The notes under the pieces are model-generated. The model had not been told where the DNA came from, did not search any database, and saw only the letters and a list, made by a program, of their open reading frames with translations. A stretch of DNA of 23,003 bases from JBGTBQ01 sp041749275. GTDB taxonomy: Bacteria > Acidobacteriota > Blastocatellia > Pyrinomonadales > Pyrinomonadaceae. This document shows, piece after piece, positions 15,623 to 23,003 of this stretch (position 1 is the first letter of the stretch; every line of letters begins with the position of its first letter). Made by a program: the position numbers and the translations under genes. Where the stretch lies: positions 1 to 23,003 of the forward strand of contig JBGTBQ010000464.1 in NCBI GenBank assembly GCA_041749275.1, written 5' to 3'.

Positions 15623-16966
15623 TTAACCGGCGGAGACAATGCGCGCGAATCCCTCGAAGTCAACCGCACGCACAGGCAATCCCAACCGCCTTTCCAACTC
15701 GTCAAGCCGCATCCCATCCAGCATGATGGCTTCGTCCGACTTGCGAGCCGTCTTCGGGATGATGACGAAGTTGCCTTCGATGCGCTCGCGCGACGCCAGC
15801 ACGCACTCGCCCGTCATCAGCCCGGCGACCACAATCTCCTCGCCAAAATATTTGTTCTCCACCGCCACGACCCGCAGCCGCGTGCTGAACCGCTCGTTGA
15901 GCTGCCCGATTAATTCTCTCAGGACGGGCGCGAAGAGCGTCCCCGTCAGGATCGTCCCGTGCAAGTTGGCCGGTTCGCGCGGCGGTCGTCGTGCGAGCCG
16001 GCGCAGGAGGCGCGCGAACTCTTCGCGGAACGAGCGCACCATCCCGACGCCATCCTCGATCTGTGGATAGTCGCCATAGTGGGCGCGGCCCGGCACGGAT
16101 TTTCCGGCGCGCAGGTACATCTCATCGCCGAGGAAAGCGAAGTTCGTCCCCAACCGCGCGTGAAGGTCGCGCTGAAGAACTGAAACCTGCTTGATAACCT
16201 CACGGCACCAAGCGGGCGTGACGGGCGTCAGCCGCTCGTCGCGGTTGTAGCGCGTGAGGCCCAGCGGCACGACCGCCACGCTTTTGACGCGCGGGTACTC
16301 GGCGGCGAGGTCGCGGATCGTGCGCTCTAATACTTCATCGTCGTTGATCGTGGGGCAGAGAACGACCTGCGCGTGAATCTCGATGCCGGCCTCCATCATC
16401 CGACGCATCCGCGCGGAGATATCGGCGCGCTCTTCGTCCACGCCGAGCAGGTGGGCGCGCACCTTGAGGTCGGTCGCATGGACGGAGACGTATTGCGGCG
16501 TCAGTCGCTGCTCGATGACGCGGCGCATCTCATCCTCGGTGATCGAGGTCAGGGTCGTATAGTTGCCGTAGAGGAACGAGAGCCGCACGTCCTCGTCGCG
16601 GAAAGAGAGCGCGGGGCGCGCGTCCGGAGGATTGCCCTTGCAGAAACAGAACAGACATTCGTTGGCGCACTGGCGCGGGACGATATTCTCAAAGGCGAGG
16701 CCGAAGTCTTCGCCTTCGTCGCGCTCGACCTCAAGCTCCCACTCCTCGCCGCTCCTTTTGAGCACCTCGATGGTGAGCACGGTCTCGCCGCCGGTCTGAA
16801 AGCGAAAGTCAAGGTAGTCGCGCACCACGCGCCCGTTGACCTTGACCACGCGGTCACCCGCTTCGAGTTCCAACTCCGCGCCGATGCCGCCCGGCTCGAC
16901 TTCCGTGATGGTGACGCCGCGCCGCCGTATCTGCGTGATGGCCGGTGTGACTGCGAATTCGTACAT
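15623..16966 (-). CDS. DUF512 protein: PDZ plus radical SAM iron-sulfur enzyme
   Basis: This 447-aa protein from ATG 16966 starts MYEFAVTPAITQIRRRGVTI. A PDZ-like domain covers residues 12-75 (VEPGGIGAELELEAGDRVVKVNG, with the ligand-groove glycines). The radical SAM core follows, with the cluster-binding cysteines C100, C104 and C107 in PRQCANECLFCFCKGNP, then SFLYGNYTTLT, YVSVHATD, a GIEIHAQVVLCPTIND segment and VAVVPLGLTRYN. The C-terminal DUF512 part (about 290-440) includes EDGVGMVRSFREEF and MLDGMRLDELERRLGLPVRA. The family is widespread, conserved and of unknown reaction; it is sometimes annotated as a NifB/MoaA-related Fe-S oxidoreductase. Length is typical and all cluster cysteines are present. 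The in-frame GTG at 17002 would begin inside the heptamer repeat, so the ATG is preferred although its Shine-Dalgarno sequence is weak. It stands alone, convergent with the receptor 2 unit. Confidence 0.88.
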   Translation of the reverse strand: MYEFAVTPAITQIRRRGVTITEVEPGGIGAELELEAGDRVVKVNGRVVRDYLDFRFQTGGETVLTIEVLKRSGEEWELEVERDEGEDFGLAFENIVPRQCANECLFCFCKGNPPDARPALSFRDEDVRLSFLYGNYTTLTSITEDEMRRVIEQRLTPQYVSVHATDLKVRAHLLGVDEERADISARMRRMMEAGIEIHAQVVLCPTINDDEVLERTIRDLAAEYPRVKSVAVVPLGLTRYNRDERLTPVTPAWCREVIKQVSVLQRDLHARLGTNFAFLGDEMYLRAGKSVPGRAHYGDYPQIEDGVGMVRSFREEFARLLRRLARRPPREPANLHGTILTGTLFAPVLRELIGQLNERFSTRLRVVAVENKYFGEEIVVAGLMTGECVLASRERIEGNFVIIPKTARKSDEAIMLDGMRLDELERRLGLPVRAVDFEGFARIVSAG

Positions 16967-16969
16967 AAG

Positions 16970-16991
16970 AACAGTAACCAGTAGTCTGTAG
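16970..16991 (-). repeat. Heptamer repeat tract B, minus-strand copy
   Basis: Read on the minus strand, the units are CTACAGA, CTACTGG and TTACTGT, immediately upstream of the DUF512 start codon. Thirteen bases (16972-16984) are the exact reverse complement of 17144-17156. Confidence 0.6.
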
Positions 16992-17122
16992 TTCGTCCTC
17001 ACAGACGAGAATTTCCCTTAACCGCGAACCCGTCAGTATCCTTCATGGCTCGGTCAAGTTCAACCCCTCGGAGATGAGATGCGCGGCGGCCATTTCAATA
17101 TCGGGGCGCGGCGGAGGGAAAG

Positions 17123-17157
17123 CTACTGGCTGCCGACTACCGGCTACTGGTTACTGC
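17123..17157 (+). repeat. Heptamer repeat tract B, plus-strand copy
   Basis: Five consecutive 7-nt units follow one another without gaps: CTACTGG, CTGCCGA, CTACCGG, CTACTGG and TTACTGC. The period is strict and variation is limited to a few positions per unit. Confidence 0.7.
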
Positions 17158-17201
17158 GATGCGCCATTTTGACCGGGCAAAAGTGGTCAAAGTGAATATG
17201 A

Positions 17202-17231
17202 TTGACAGGGAACGCTCTGAACCTCTAAGCT
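17202..17231 (+). promoter_or_regulatory. Candidate sigma-70 promoter of the response regulator
   Basis: A consensus TTGACA (17202-17207) is followed after 18 bp by TAAGCT (17226-17231), a moderate -10. Transcription would start near 17238, giving a leader of about 208 nt. The TTTGACC/GGTCAAA dyad lies just upstream and could bind a regulator. Confidence 0.4.
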
Positions 17232-17445
17232 GAATTCGTGCCGGACGTTTCCGGCATCTCCTTCGCAAGCCCGCCGAAAGGCCCGTGATTCCGCCCTTTT
17301 CAACCTCCGCCGGGTCATCTCAGTCGGGAAACCGTCGCCATCGCTTTAAGCCGACGCCGCCTCTGGAAAGGCACGTCGCTTGCCCTGTCGCTAGGTCGCG
17401 GCGACCTTGCGGACGCCATCGAAAATTTAAAGAAGCGAAGCTTTC

Positions 17446-17883
17446 ATGAGCACCACGCCGAACGACATCATCCAACCCACCGCGCACCTCCTCGCCGGTG
17501 CCGCCTCGCCGACGAACGCCACCGTCCTGCTCGCCGAGGACGACCGCTCCATCCGCCGCTACCTCGAAGTCATCCTCCAACGCGCGGGCTTCAATGTCAT
17601 CGTCGCGGCGGACGGACTCGAAGCAATGAAGGCCGCGCTCACTTCGAGCATTGACGCGGTCGTCACCGACGCCATCATGCCACACCTCAGCGGCTACGAG
17701 TTGTGCCGCTTCCTGCGCCGCCACCCGAAGCTTGCCGCCCTGCCCATCGTGCTCCTCAGCGGCGTCGAACGTGACGCGAACTCGTGTGAAGGGGACGCGC
17801 AACCGGACGTTTATCTCGCAAAGCCCGTGCGCCCGGAAGTGCTGACGAGTTGCATCATGCGGCTGCTCCCCCAGACTTTGTAA
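17446..17883 (+). CDS. Stand-alone response regulator receiver (REC) protein
   Basis: This 145-aa protein has an N-terminal extension of about 25 residues followed by one receiver domain (26-143). Key residues are present: acidic pair D32/D33 in LLAEDDRSIRR, phospho-acceptor D75 in AVVTDAIMPHLSG, S105 in IVLLSG at the Thr/Ser switch position, and K126 in YLAKPV. There is no DNA-binding or enzymatic output domain, so it resembles CheY/DivK-type single-domain regulators acting through protein contacts. No histidine kinase gene is adjacent, so its partner is unknown. The ATG at 17446 is preceded by a purine-rich AAAGAAGCGAAG. The stop is followed by a shared hairpin terminator with the convergent ald gene. 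Confidence 0.9.
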   Translation: MSTTPNDIIQPTAHLLAGAASPTNATVLLAEDDRSIRRYLEVILQRAGFNVIVAADGLEAMKAALTSSIDAVVTDAIMPHLSGYELCRFLRRHPKLAALPIVLLSGVERDANSCEGDAQPDVYLAKPVRPEVLTSCIMRLLPQTL

Positions 17884-17909
17884 AATTTCGAGTTCCACGA
17901 GTGGGCAAA

Positions 17910-17950
17910 CGAAAAGGCTGCACGCATGTCCGTGCAGCCTTTCGTCTTTA
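17910..17950. terminator. Shared hairpin terminator between response regulator and ald
   Basis: GGCTGCACG (17916-17924), loop CATGTC, and CGTGCAGCC (17931-17939) form a perfect stem, extended by CGAAAA against TTTCG with one bulged A. It sits between two converging genes with short T-rich flanks on both sides, so it probably serves both directions. Confidence 0.75.
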
Positions 17951-17978
17951 CCGCGTGATTCTCCCGCGGACTCTCAGG

Positions 17979-19136
<1,158 letters not shown>

Positions 19137-19223
19137 GGTTTTCACTCTCCAATCGTTTTAGATTTAAGCGAGCGTGGATAGGCATCAGATCAAACATCTC
19201 CGCACTGCCGTCACGGAATTACA

Positions 19224-19445
19224 TCAAGCTTCCGCGAGCGCCGGTTCGTCTACCATTTCGCTCGGATGGAGGGAGAGGTATTCCCGTACTTCCCGGTTCA
19301 TCCGATCAATTTCCGCGAGAAAACCGCCCGCCGAAAGTTTGTAGGCAATCGGATCGGCCTCGACTTGACGGAGATGCGTCACCTGACGATGGAAAAGCTC
19401 TACTCTCTCTAATGTCGCCTGCAACTCCAAATCGTTTTTAATCAT
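19224..19445 (-). CDS. Small helical protein, partner of the nucleotidyltransferase
   Basis: This 73-aa protein (MIKNDLELQATLERVELFHR and on) is not from a family I can name. It is strongly charged and helical, with a likely coiled-coil in residues 5-35 and a second helix in FLAEIDRMNREVREYLSLHP. It ends with an acidic tail. Its ATG at 19445 overlaps the last 8 bases of the nucleotidyltransferase gene, showing tight translational coupling. Small helical proteins encoded directly after a minimal nucleotidyltransferase recur in many genomes and are suspected toxin-antitoxin-like partners; that role is inferred here. Base composition is lower in GC than ald and the aldehyde dehydrogenase on either side. 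Confidence 0.75.
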   Translation of the reverse strand: MIKNDLELQATLERVELFHRQVTHLRQVEADPIAYKLSAGGFLAEIDRMNREVREYLSLHPSEMVDEPALAEA

Positions 19446-19884
19446 GGCTCATCACCTCAACGATCCCGCGCCTCGTTTTGTCGCGCTTGATTTGCCAGTC
19501 CTCTAACGCACTTTGTTCACCGCCGATAGCTCCTGATCTCTTGAGCCAAAAGACGCTGGCGCCTTCGTACTCCTGAGCCGCCAGATGGCTAAAAACGATT
19601 TCGGCCTCGTCCGAAACCTGTCGCGGCACGAATGATTCTTCCATCAAGAGGAAGATGTCAACGTCGTTCGGCTCAGGCTTGGACGTGACGAACGAGCCGA
19701 AAATGATAAAACGCGCCAGATGCCCCGTGCCGCTCGCCAAGTCGTAAATCCGTGTCAACCGTTGCGCGACGATACGGCGTTGGAGTGAGCCGCCGCCGAA
19801 GTGCTCGATCACTTCCGCTAAAGTCGCCCGGTGAATGCCAACCGGCAGGTCGCCATTGTTGTCGAAGTCCGGCCACACCCTCAT
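19438..19884 (-). CDS. DUF6932-like minimal nucleotidyltransferase
   Basis: This 148-aa protein carries the nucleotidyltransferase signature: G63-S64 in RFIIFGSFVTSKPEPND followed by D74 and D76 in NDVDIFLLM, the metal-binding Asp pair of the polymerase-beta-like fold. The N-terminus (VWPDFDNNGDLPVGIHRATL) matches the DUF6932 type, whose members often open with a P-F-D/N-x-x-G-x-L-P-x-G-x-H pattern. No C-terminal HEPN domain is present. Function may be nucleotide transfer to a protein or RNA, as in MNT-type antitoxins, but the substrate is unknown. It starts at ATG 19884, 23 bp after the aldehyde dehydrogenase stop, and overlaps the following small gene by 8 bp. The lower GC content suggests a separate origin from its metabolic neighbours. 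Confidence 0.78.
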   Translation of the reverse strand: MRVWPDFDNNGDLPVGIHRATLAEVIEHFGGGSLQRRIVAQRLTRIYDLASGTGHLARFIIFGSFVTSKPEPNDVDIFLLMEESFVPRQVSDEAEIVFSHLAAQEYEGASVFWLKRSGAIGGEQSALEDWQIKRDKTRRGIVEVMSHD

Positions 19885-19907
19885 CGTTAATTATCCGGGC
19901 GTGCTGT

Positions 19908-21473
19908 CTACTCGAACTGCACTTCGTCAATCTGCGCGCGCTGGAGTTTTCCGCTGTAGTCCACGTAGACCGACTTCCATTCGGTGAAGATGTCGAGCAC
20001 CTGCGTGCCGGCCTCGCGGTGGCCGTTGCCCGTGCCCTTCGTGCCGCCGAAGGGGAGATGCACCTCCGCCCCGATGGTCGAGGAGTTGACGTAGAAGATG
20101 CCGGTGTACATCTCGTTCATCGCGTGGAAGGCGCGGTTCACGTCCCGCGTGTAGATCGAGGCCGACAGACCGTAGCGCACGCCGTTGCCGACCTCAACCG
20201 CCTCTTCGAGCGAGCCGACGGGAATGACGGAGGTGACGGGGCCGAAGATTTCTTCCTGCGCGACGCGCATCGTGGGCGCGACATCGGTAAAGACGGTCGG
20301 CTCGATAAAGTAGCCGAGAGCGTGCGCTCCCTTTTCCAACCGATGGCCTCCACAGGCGAGCGTCGCGCCGTCTTCCTTCTCGCCGATCTCGACGTAGCCG
20401 AGAATCTTGTGCACGGCGTCGGCGTTGATGACCGGCCCCATGTCGGTCTTCTTGTCGAGGCCGTTGCCGACGCGAAGCCCGCGCGCTTGCTCGACGAGTT
20501 GCTGCGTGAATTTTTTGTAGACTTTTTTATGGACGATGATGCGCGACGAGGCCGTGCAGCGCTGTCCTGAAGTTCCGAACGCGCCCCATACCGCGCCCTC
20601 GACCGCGAGTTCCACGTCGGCGTCGTCCATCACGATGATGGCGTTCTTGCCGCCCATCTCCAGCGAGCAGATGGCGTTTCTTTCAGCGCACGAAGAGGCG
20701 ACGATGCGCCCCGTCTCGGTCGAGCCGGTGAAAGAGATGAGCCTCACCGCCGGGTTTTCGGTGAGCGCCGCGCCCACCGTCTCGCCGTGGCCCGTCACGA
20801 GATTGACGACGCCCGGCGGGATGCCTGCTTCCTCGCAAGCCTTTACTAAATTGTAGGTCGAGAGCGGCGTGTCTTCGGCGGGTTTGATGACGACCGTGTT
20901 GCCGCATACGAGCGCCGGGATGAGTTTCCACGAAGGGATTGCCATCGGGAAATTCCACGGCGCAATCAGCCCGCACAAACCGACGGGCTGGCGCACGCAC
21001 ATAGCGAACTTGTCGGGCATCTCGGCGGGCGTCGTGAAGCCGTGGAGGCGTCGGCCCTCGCCCGCCGTGTAGTAGGTGCAATCAATCGCCTCCTGCACGT
21101 CGCCGCCGGTCTCCTTCAAGACCTTGCCCATCTCGCGCGTCATCTCAGAGGCGAAACGGTCTTTGTGGCGGATGAGGATTTCACCGAGGCGGAAGAGGAT
21201 TTCGGCGCGGCGCGGCGCGGGGAGTTTGCGCCACTTGTCCGCCGCCGCACGCGCGGCCTCCACCGCACGCGACATGTCCTCCGCGGTCGAGAGCGGGAAG
21301 CGCCCGACCACCTCGCGCGTGTCCGCCGGATTCACGTTGTCAAAGGTCTCCCCCGACGCGGACGCGACCCACTCACCGCCGATGTAGTTCTTAAAAGTAC
21401 GGGCGCCCGACTTCGCCGTCGCGCGCCCGCCCTTCCCACTGTTTTTAACGAGAGCTTTTTTCGCCTGTGCCAT
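19908..21473 (-). CDS. Aldehyde dehydrogenase (NAD(P)+-dependent, ALDH superfamily)
   Basis: This 521-aa protein has complete catalytic machinery: N174 in IAPWNFPMAIP, K197 in VVIKPAEDTPLS, the dinucleotide motif FTGST (248-252), general base E272 in SLEMGGKNA, nucleophile C306 in FGTSGQRCTASS and E408 in AQEEIFGP. It oxidises an aldehyde to the acid with NAD(P)+ in the cytoplasm. The precise substrate cannot be assigned; the overall pattern fits semialdehyde or ketoglutarate-semialdehyde type dehydrogenases. A basic 25-residue N-terminal extension (KKALVKNSGKGGRATAKSG) is extra relative to most members, and there is a C-terminal extension after TEWKSVYVDYSG. The start is ATG 21473; upstream frame continues only into the heptamer repeat. 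Downstream lies the nucleotidyltransferase pair after 23 bp, and ald beyond it. Confidence 0.92.
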   Translation of the reverse strand: MAQAKKALVKNSGKGGRATAKSGARTFKNYIGGEWVASASGETFDNVNPADTREVVGRFPLSTAEDMSRAVEAARAAADKWRKLPAPRRAEILFRLGEILIRHKDRFASEMTREMGKVLKETGGDVQEAIDCTYYTAGEGRRLHGFTTPAEMPDKFAMCVRQPVGLCGLIAPWNFPMAIPSWKLIPALVCGNTVVIKPAEDTPLSTYNLVKACEEAGIPPGVVNLVTGHGETVGAALTENPAVRLISFTGSTETGRIVASSCAERNAICSLEMGGKNAIIVMDDADVELAVEGAVWGAFGTSGQRCTASSRIIVHKKVYKKFTQQLVEQARGLRVGNGLDKKTDMGPVINADAVHKILGYVEIGEKEDGATLACGGHRLEKGAHALGYFIEPTVFTDVAPTMRVAQEEIFGPVTSVIPVGSLEEAVEVGNGVRYGLSASIYTRDVNRAFHAMNEMYTGIFYVNSSTIGAEVHLPFGGTKGTGNGHREAGTQVLDIFTEWKSVYVDYSGKLQRAQIDEVQFE

Positions 21474-21480
21474 AATTAAA

Positions 21481-21555
21481 GTGACGAGTGACGTGTGACG
21501 AGTGACGAGCAAGAAGAAGTTTTTATCTTGTCACTCGTCACTCGTTATTCGTCAC
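21481..21555. repeat. Palindromic heptamer repeat A between htrA and the aldehyde dehydrogenase
   Basis: The left arm has four uninterrupted units GTGACGA, GTGACGT, GTGACGA, GTGACGA (21481-21508). The right arm has TCACTCG, TCACTCG, TTATTCG and TCAC (21531-21555), the reverse complement of the same unit. The arms flank an AAG-rich/T-rich loop (21511-21526) and can fold into a long hairpin. The array fills the gap exactly, ending at the htrA stop codon, and could act as its terminator. It is distinct in sequence from tract B but has the same 7-nt period. Confidence 0.75.
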
Positions 21556-23003
21556 TTATTGAAACGTGAATTGCACGATGTCCTGCCGAACGCGGTCGCC
21601 GTCGCTTCTGGCGATGTGCAGGACGACCGGGTCACCGGGTTTGAGATTGCTGACGATGCGCTCGAAGTCCTGAGTCGTGCTGACCGAGGAGCGGTTGATG
21701 CGCTGGATGACCATGTTCTTGGTGACGCCGGCGTCGAACGCGATGCCCGTCGGATCAACCTCCTGCACGAGCAGGCCGCGCACGCCCTTCAAGTTGCGTT
21801 CGTTGGCGAGCTGCGGCGTCAGTTCGCTCAGGGTCACGCCCATCACCGGGCGCGCTTCCTTCGCCGCCTCGTTCGCGCCGGGCTTGACGTTCAGAGGGTT
21901 CGCCGGCGTGTTGCGTTCGAGCGACACGGACGGGCGCGCCGGGCGCTCGCCGATGGTGACGCTGGCCGTGCGCCGTTCGAGCTTGTTGTTGATCTCGCGC
22001 AAGTATCCGATCTGTACGGTCGAGCCGACGCTCGTTCCCGCGACCTTGTTGATGAGGTCTTGCGCGCTGGCGACCTGTTGCCCATTGAACTCCACGATTA
22101 CGTCGCCGACCTGAATGCCCGCCTTCGTCGCCGGCCCCGGCGGATCGGACACGTCCTTGATGATGGCGCCCTTCGCTTCGGGGAGATTGTAGACGCTGGC
22201 GAACTCAGGCTTGACGGGGTCGAGGTAGACGCCGAGATAACCGCGCCGCACTTTACCGTCCGTCGTGAGTTGGCGGAAGACCGTCTCGGCGATGTTCGAG
22301 GGGAGGGCAAAACCGATGCCGTTGTAGTCGCCCGTGGAAGTAGCGATCTGTGAGTTGATGCCGATCACCTCGCCGCGCATGTTGACGAGCGGGCCACCGG
22401 AGTTGCCGCGGTTGATGGCGGCGTCGGTTTGCAGGAAGCGCTGGAAGCTCGACGAGCCGCGCGTGACGCGCTCCTTCGTGGAGATGATGCCGGCGGTGAC
22501 GGTCTGTTCAAGACCAAAGGGCGAGCCGATGGCGAGCACCCAGTCGCCGACCTGCGCCTCGTCCGAGTTGCCGAGCTTGATGAACGGCAGGTCGCGCGCC
22601 GTCTTGACCTTGATGACCGCGAGATCGGTCTCCTCGTCGCTGCCCACGACCTCGCCGCGCAGCGTCTCGCCCGATTGGAGCTTGACGCTGATGCGGCTCA
22701 TGTTCTCGACGACATGGAGGTTCGTCAGGATGAGACCCTTCGGGTCAACGATGAAGCCGCTCCCGACGCCGCGCGATGGACGACGGGCGTGCTTGCGAAG
22801 CATGTCGAGAAGCGGGTTATCCGAGTCCTCGCCCTCGTCGCCGTCTTCGTCCTTCTCTTGGCCGCGGCCCGCGACCTGCGACGACGAAGAGACGGTGTCA
22901 ATGTTGACCACCGCCGGCTCGACCCGGCGCGAGATTTCGGCGAACGAGGCCGAGAGCGCTTCCGGCGCGCGCGCGAGCTGCGCCGCGTTGGGCGGCGCCG
23001 CCA
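21556..23003 (-). CDS. htrA: HtrA/DegP family serine protease with two PDZ domains, N-terminus beyond right edge
   Basis: The frame is open from the right edge to TAA at 21558-21556, with 481 residues visible; the signal sequence or anchor must lie outside. The trypsin-like domain carries the catalytic triad H96 (ILTNLHVVEN), D126 (EETDLAVIKV) and S201 (INRGNSGGPL), numbered from the first visible codon. An acidic linker (EKDEDGDEGEDSDNPLLD, about residues 49-66) lies in the LA-loop region. PDZ1 (about 260-345) contains RRGYLGVYLDPV and AGIQVGDVIVEFNGQQV. PDZ2 (about 385-478) contains VMGVTLSELTPQLANERNLKGV and ITRINRS-like MVIQRINRSSVS. HtrA proteases degrade or refold damaged envelope proteins in the periplasm. 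The internal GTG at 22911 (VVNIDTVS) is not a true start because coding continues upstream (EISRRVEPAVVNIDTVS is the normal family N-terminus of the protease domain). Confidence 0.93.
   Translation of the reverse strand, partial: AAPPNAAQLARAPEALSASFAEISRRVEPAVVNIDTVSSSSQVAGRGQEKDEDGDEGEDSDNPLLDMLRKHARRPSRGVGSGFIVDPKGLILTNLHVVENMSRISVKLQSGETLRGEVVGSDEETDLAVIKVKTARDLPFIKLGNSDEAQVGDWVLAIGSPFGLEQTVTAGIISTKERVTRGSSSFQRFLQTDAAINRGNSGGPLVNMRGEVIGINSQIATSTGDYNGIGFALPSNIAETVFRQLTTDGKVRRGYLGVYLDPVKPEFASVYNLPEAKGAIIKDVSDPPGPATKAGIQVGDVIVEFNGQQVASAQDLINKVAGTSVGSTVQIGYLREINNKLERRTASVTIGERPARPSVSLERNTPANPLNVKPGANEAAKEARPVMGVTLSELTPQLANERNLKGVRGLLVQEVDPTGIAFDAGVTKNMVIQRINRSSVSTTQDFERIVSNLKPGDPVVLHIARSDGDRVRQDIVQFTFQ

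Larger units (their letters stand above)
16967..17445. other. Divergent intergenic region with heptamer repeats and response-regulator leader
   Basis: The 479 bp contain two tracts of a 7-nt-period repeat in inverted orientation (16970-16991 and 17123-17157), an inverted repeat TTTGACC/GGTCAAA (17168-17174 and 17185-17191) and a candidate sigma-70 promoter (17202-17231). A roughly 200-nt leader with hairpins GCCGGA/TCCGGC near 17240 and AGGTCG/CGACCT near 17395 follows. No open frame of coding character is seen. Confidence 0.5.

Noticed and set aside
17232..17445. Cyclic-di-GMP type riboswitch in the response-regulator leader
   Set aside because: A GCCGAAAGGC-like piece is present near 17270, but the conserved GGACGCAAAGCC portion of that riboswitch class is missing.
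21481..21555. CRISPR array
   Set aside because: The repeat unit is 7 nt with no spacers, and no cas gene is nearby.

Overview
The window looks like a chromosomal piece of a GC-rich, Gram-negative acidobacterium, probably of the Blastocatellia/Pyrinomonas kind. This is an inference from gene content: two very large Oar-like TonB-dependent receptors with an N-terminal carboxypeptidase-regulatory domain, a DUF4129/DUF4350 membrane operon, a PDZ/radical-SAM DUF512 protein and an HtrA protease. No rRNA, tRNA, CRISPR array, transposase or phage gene is visible.

Left part (1-4008, minus strand): one tight operon reads leftward. A polytopic membrane protein (4008-2890) is followed by a DUF4129 protein (2890-1823), a toxin-antitoxin-like pair (DUF4258 at 1826-1554, YgiT-type zinc finger at 1549-1301) and a DUF4350 protein (1282 to the left edge). 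Starts and stops overlap or nearly touch. In other genomes DUF4129 and DUF4350 genes accompany MoxR ATPase and DUF58 genes, which would lie beyond the left edge. The toxin-antitoxin-like pair interrupts that set.

Centre (4009-15084, plus strand): TonB-dependent receptor 1 (4517-7948), an exported protein with a CheR-like methyltransferase domain (8097-9566), an exported beta-domain plus TPR protein (9738-10808) and TonB-dependent receptor 2 (11561-14995). Both receptors are preceded by a good sigma-54 (-24 GG / -12 GC) promoter match and followed by a strong hairpin. Together they look like an outer-membrane/periplasmic uptake or surface module under alternative-sigma control. Receptor 2 is also bracketed by two 131-bp copies, in opposite orientation, of a MITE-like element (10913-11043 and 15175-15305). 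These share 20-bp perfect inverted ends and conserved flanks, but their 50-bp cores are unrelated though equal in length.

Right part (15085-23003): a gene-poor stretch holds MITE copy 2 and a possible gene remnant. Next come the DUF512 radical-SAM protein (minus), a stand-alone response regulator (plus, 17446-17883) with a long untranslated leader, and a minus-strand block: alanine dehydrogenase (ald), a small helical protein with an overlapping nucleotidyltransferase (second toxin-antitoxin-like pair), an aldehyde dehydrogenase, and an HtrA/DegP protease running off the right edge. Two different families of 7-nt-period repeats lie in the gaps at 16970-17157 and 21481-21555.
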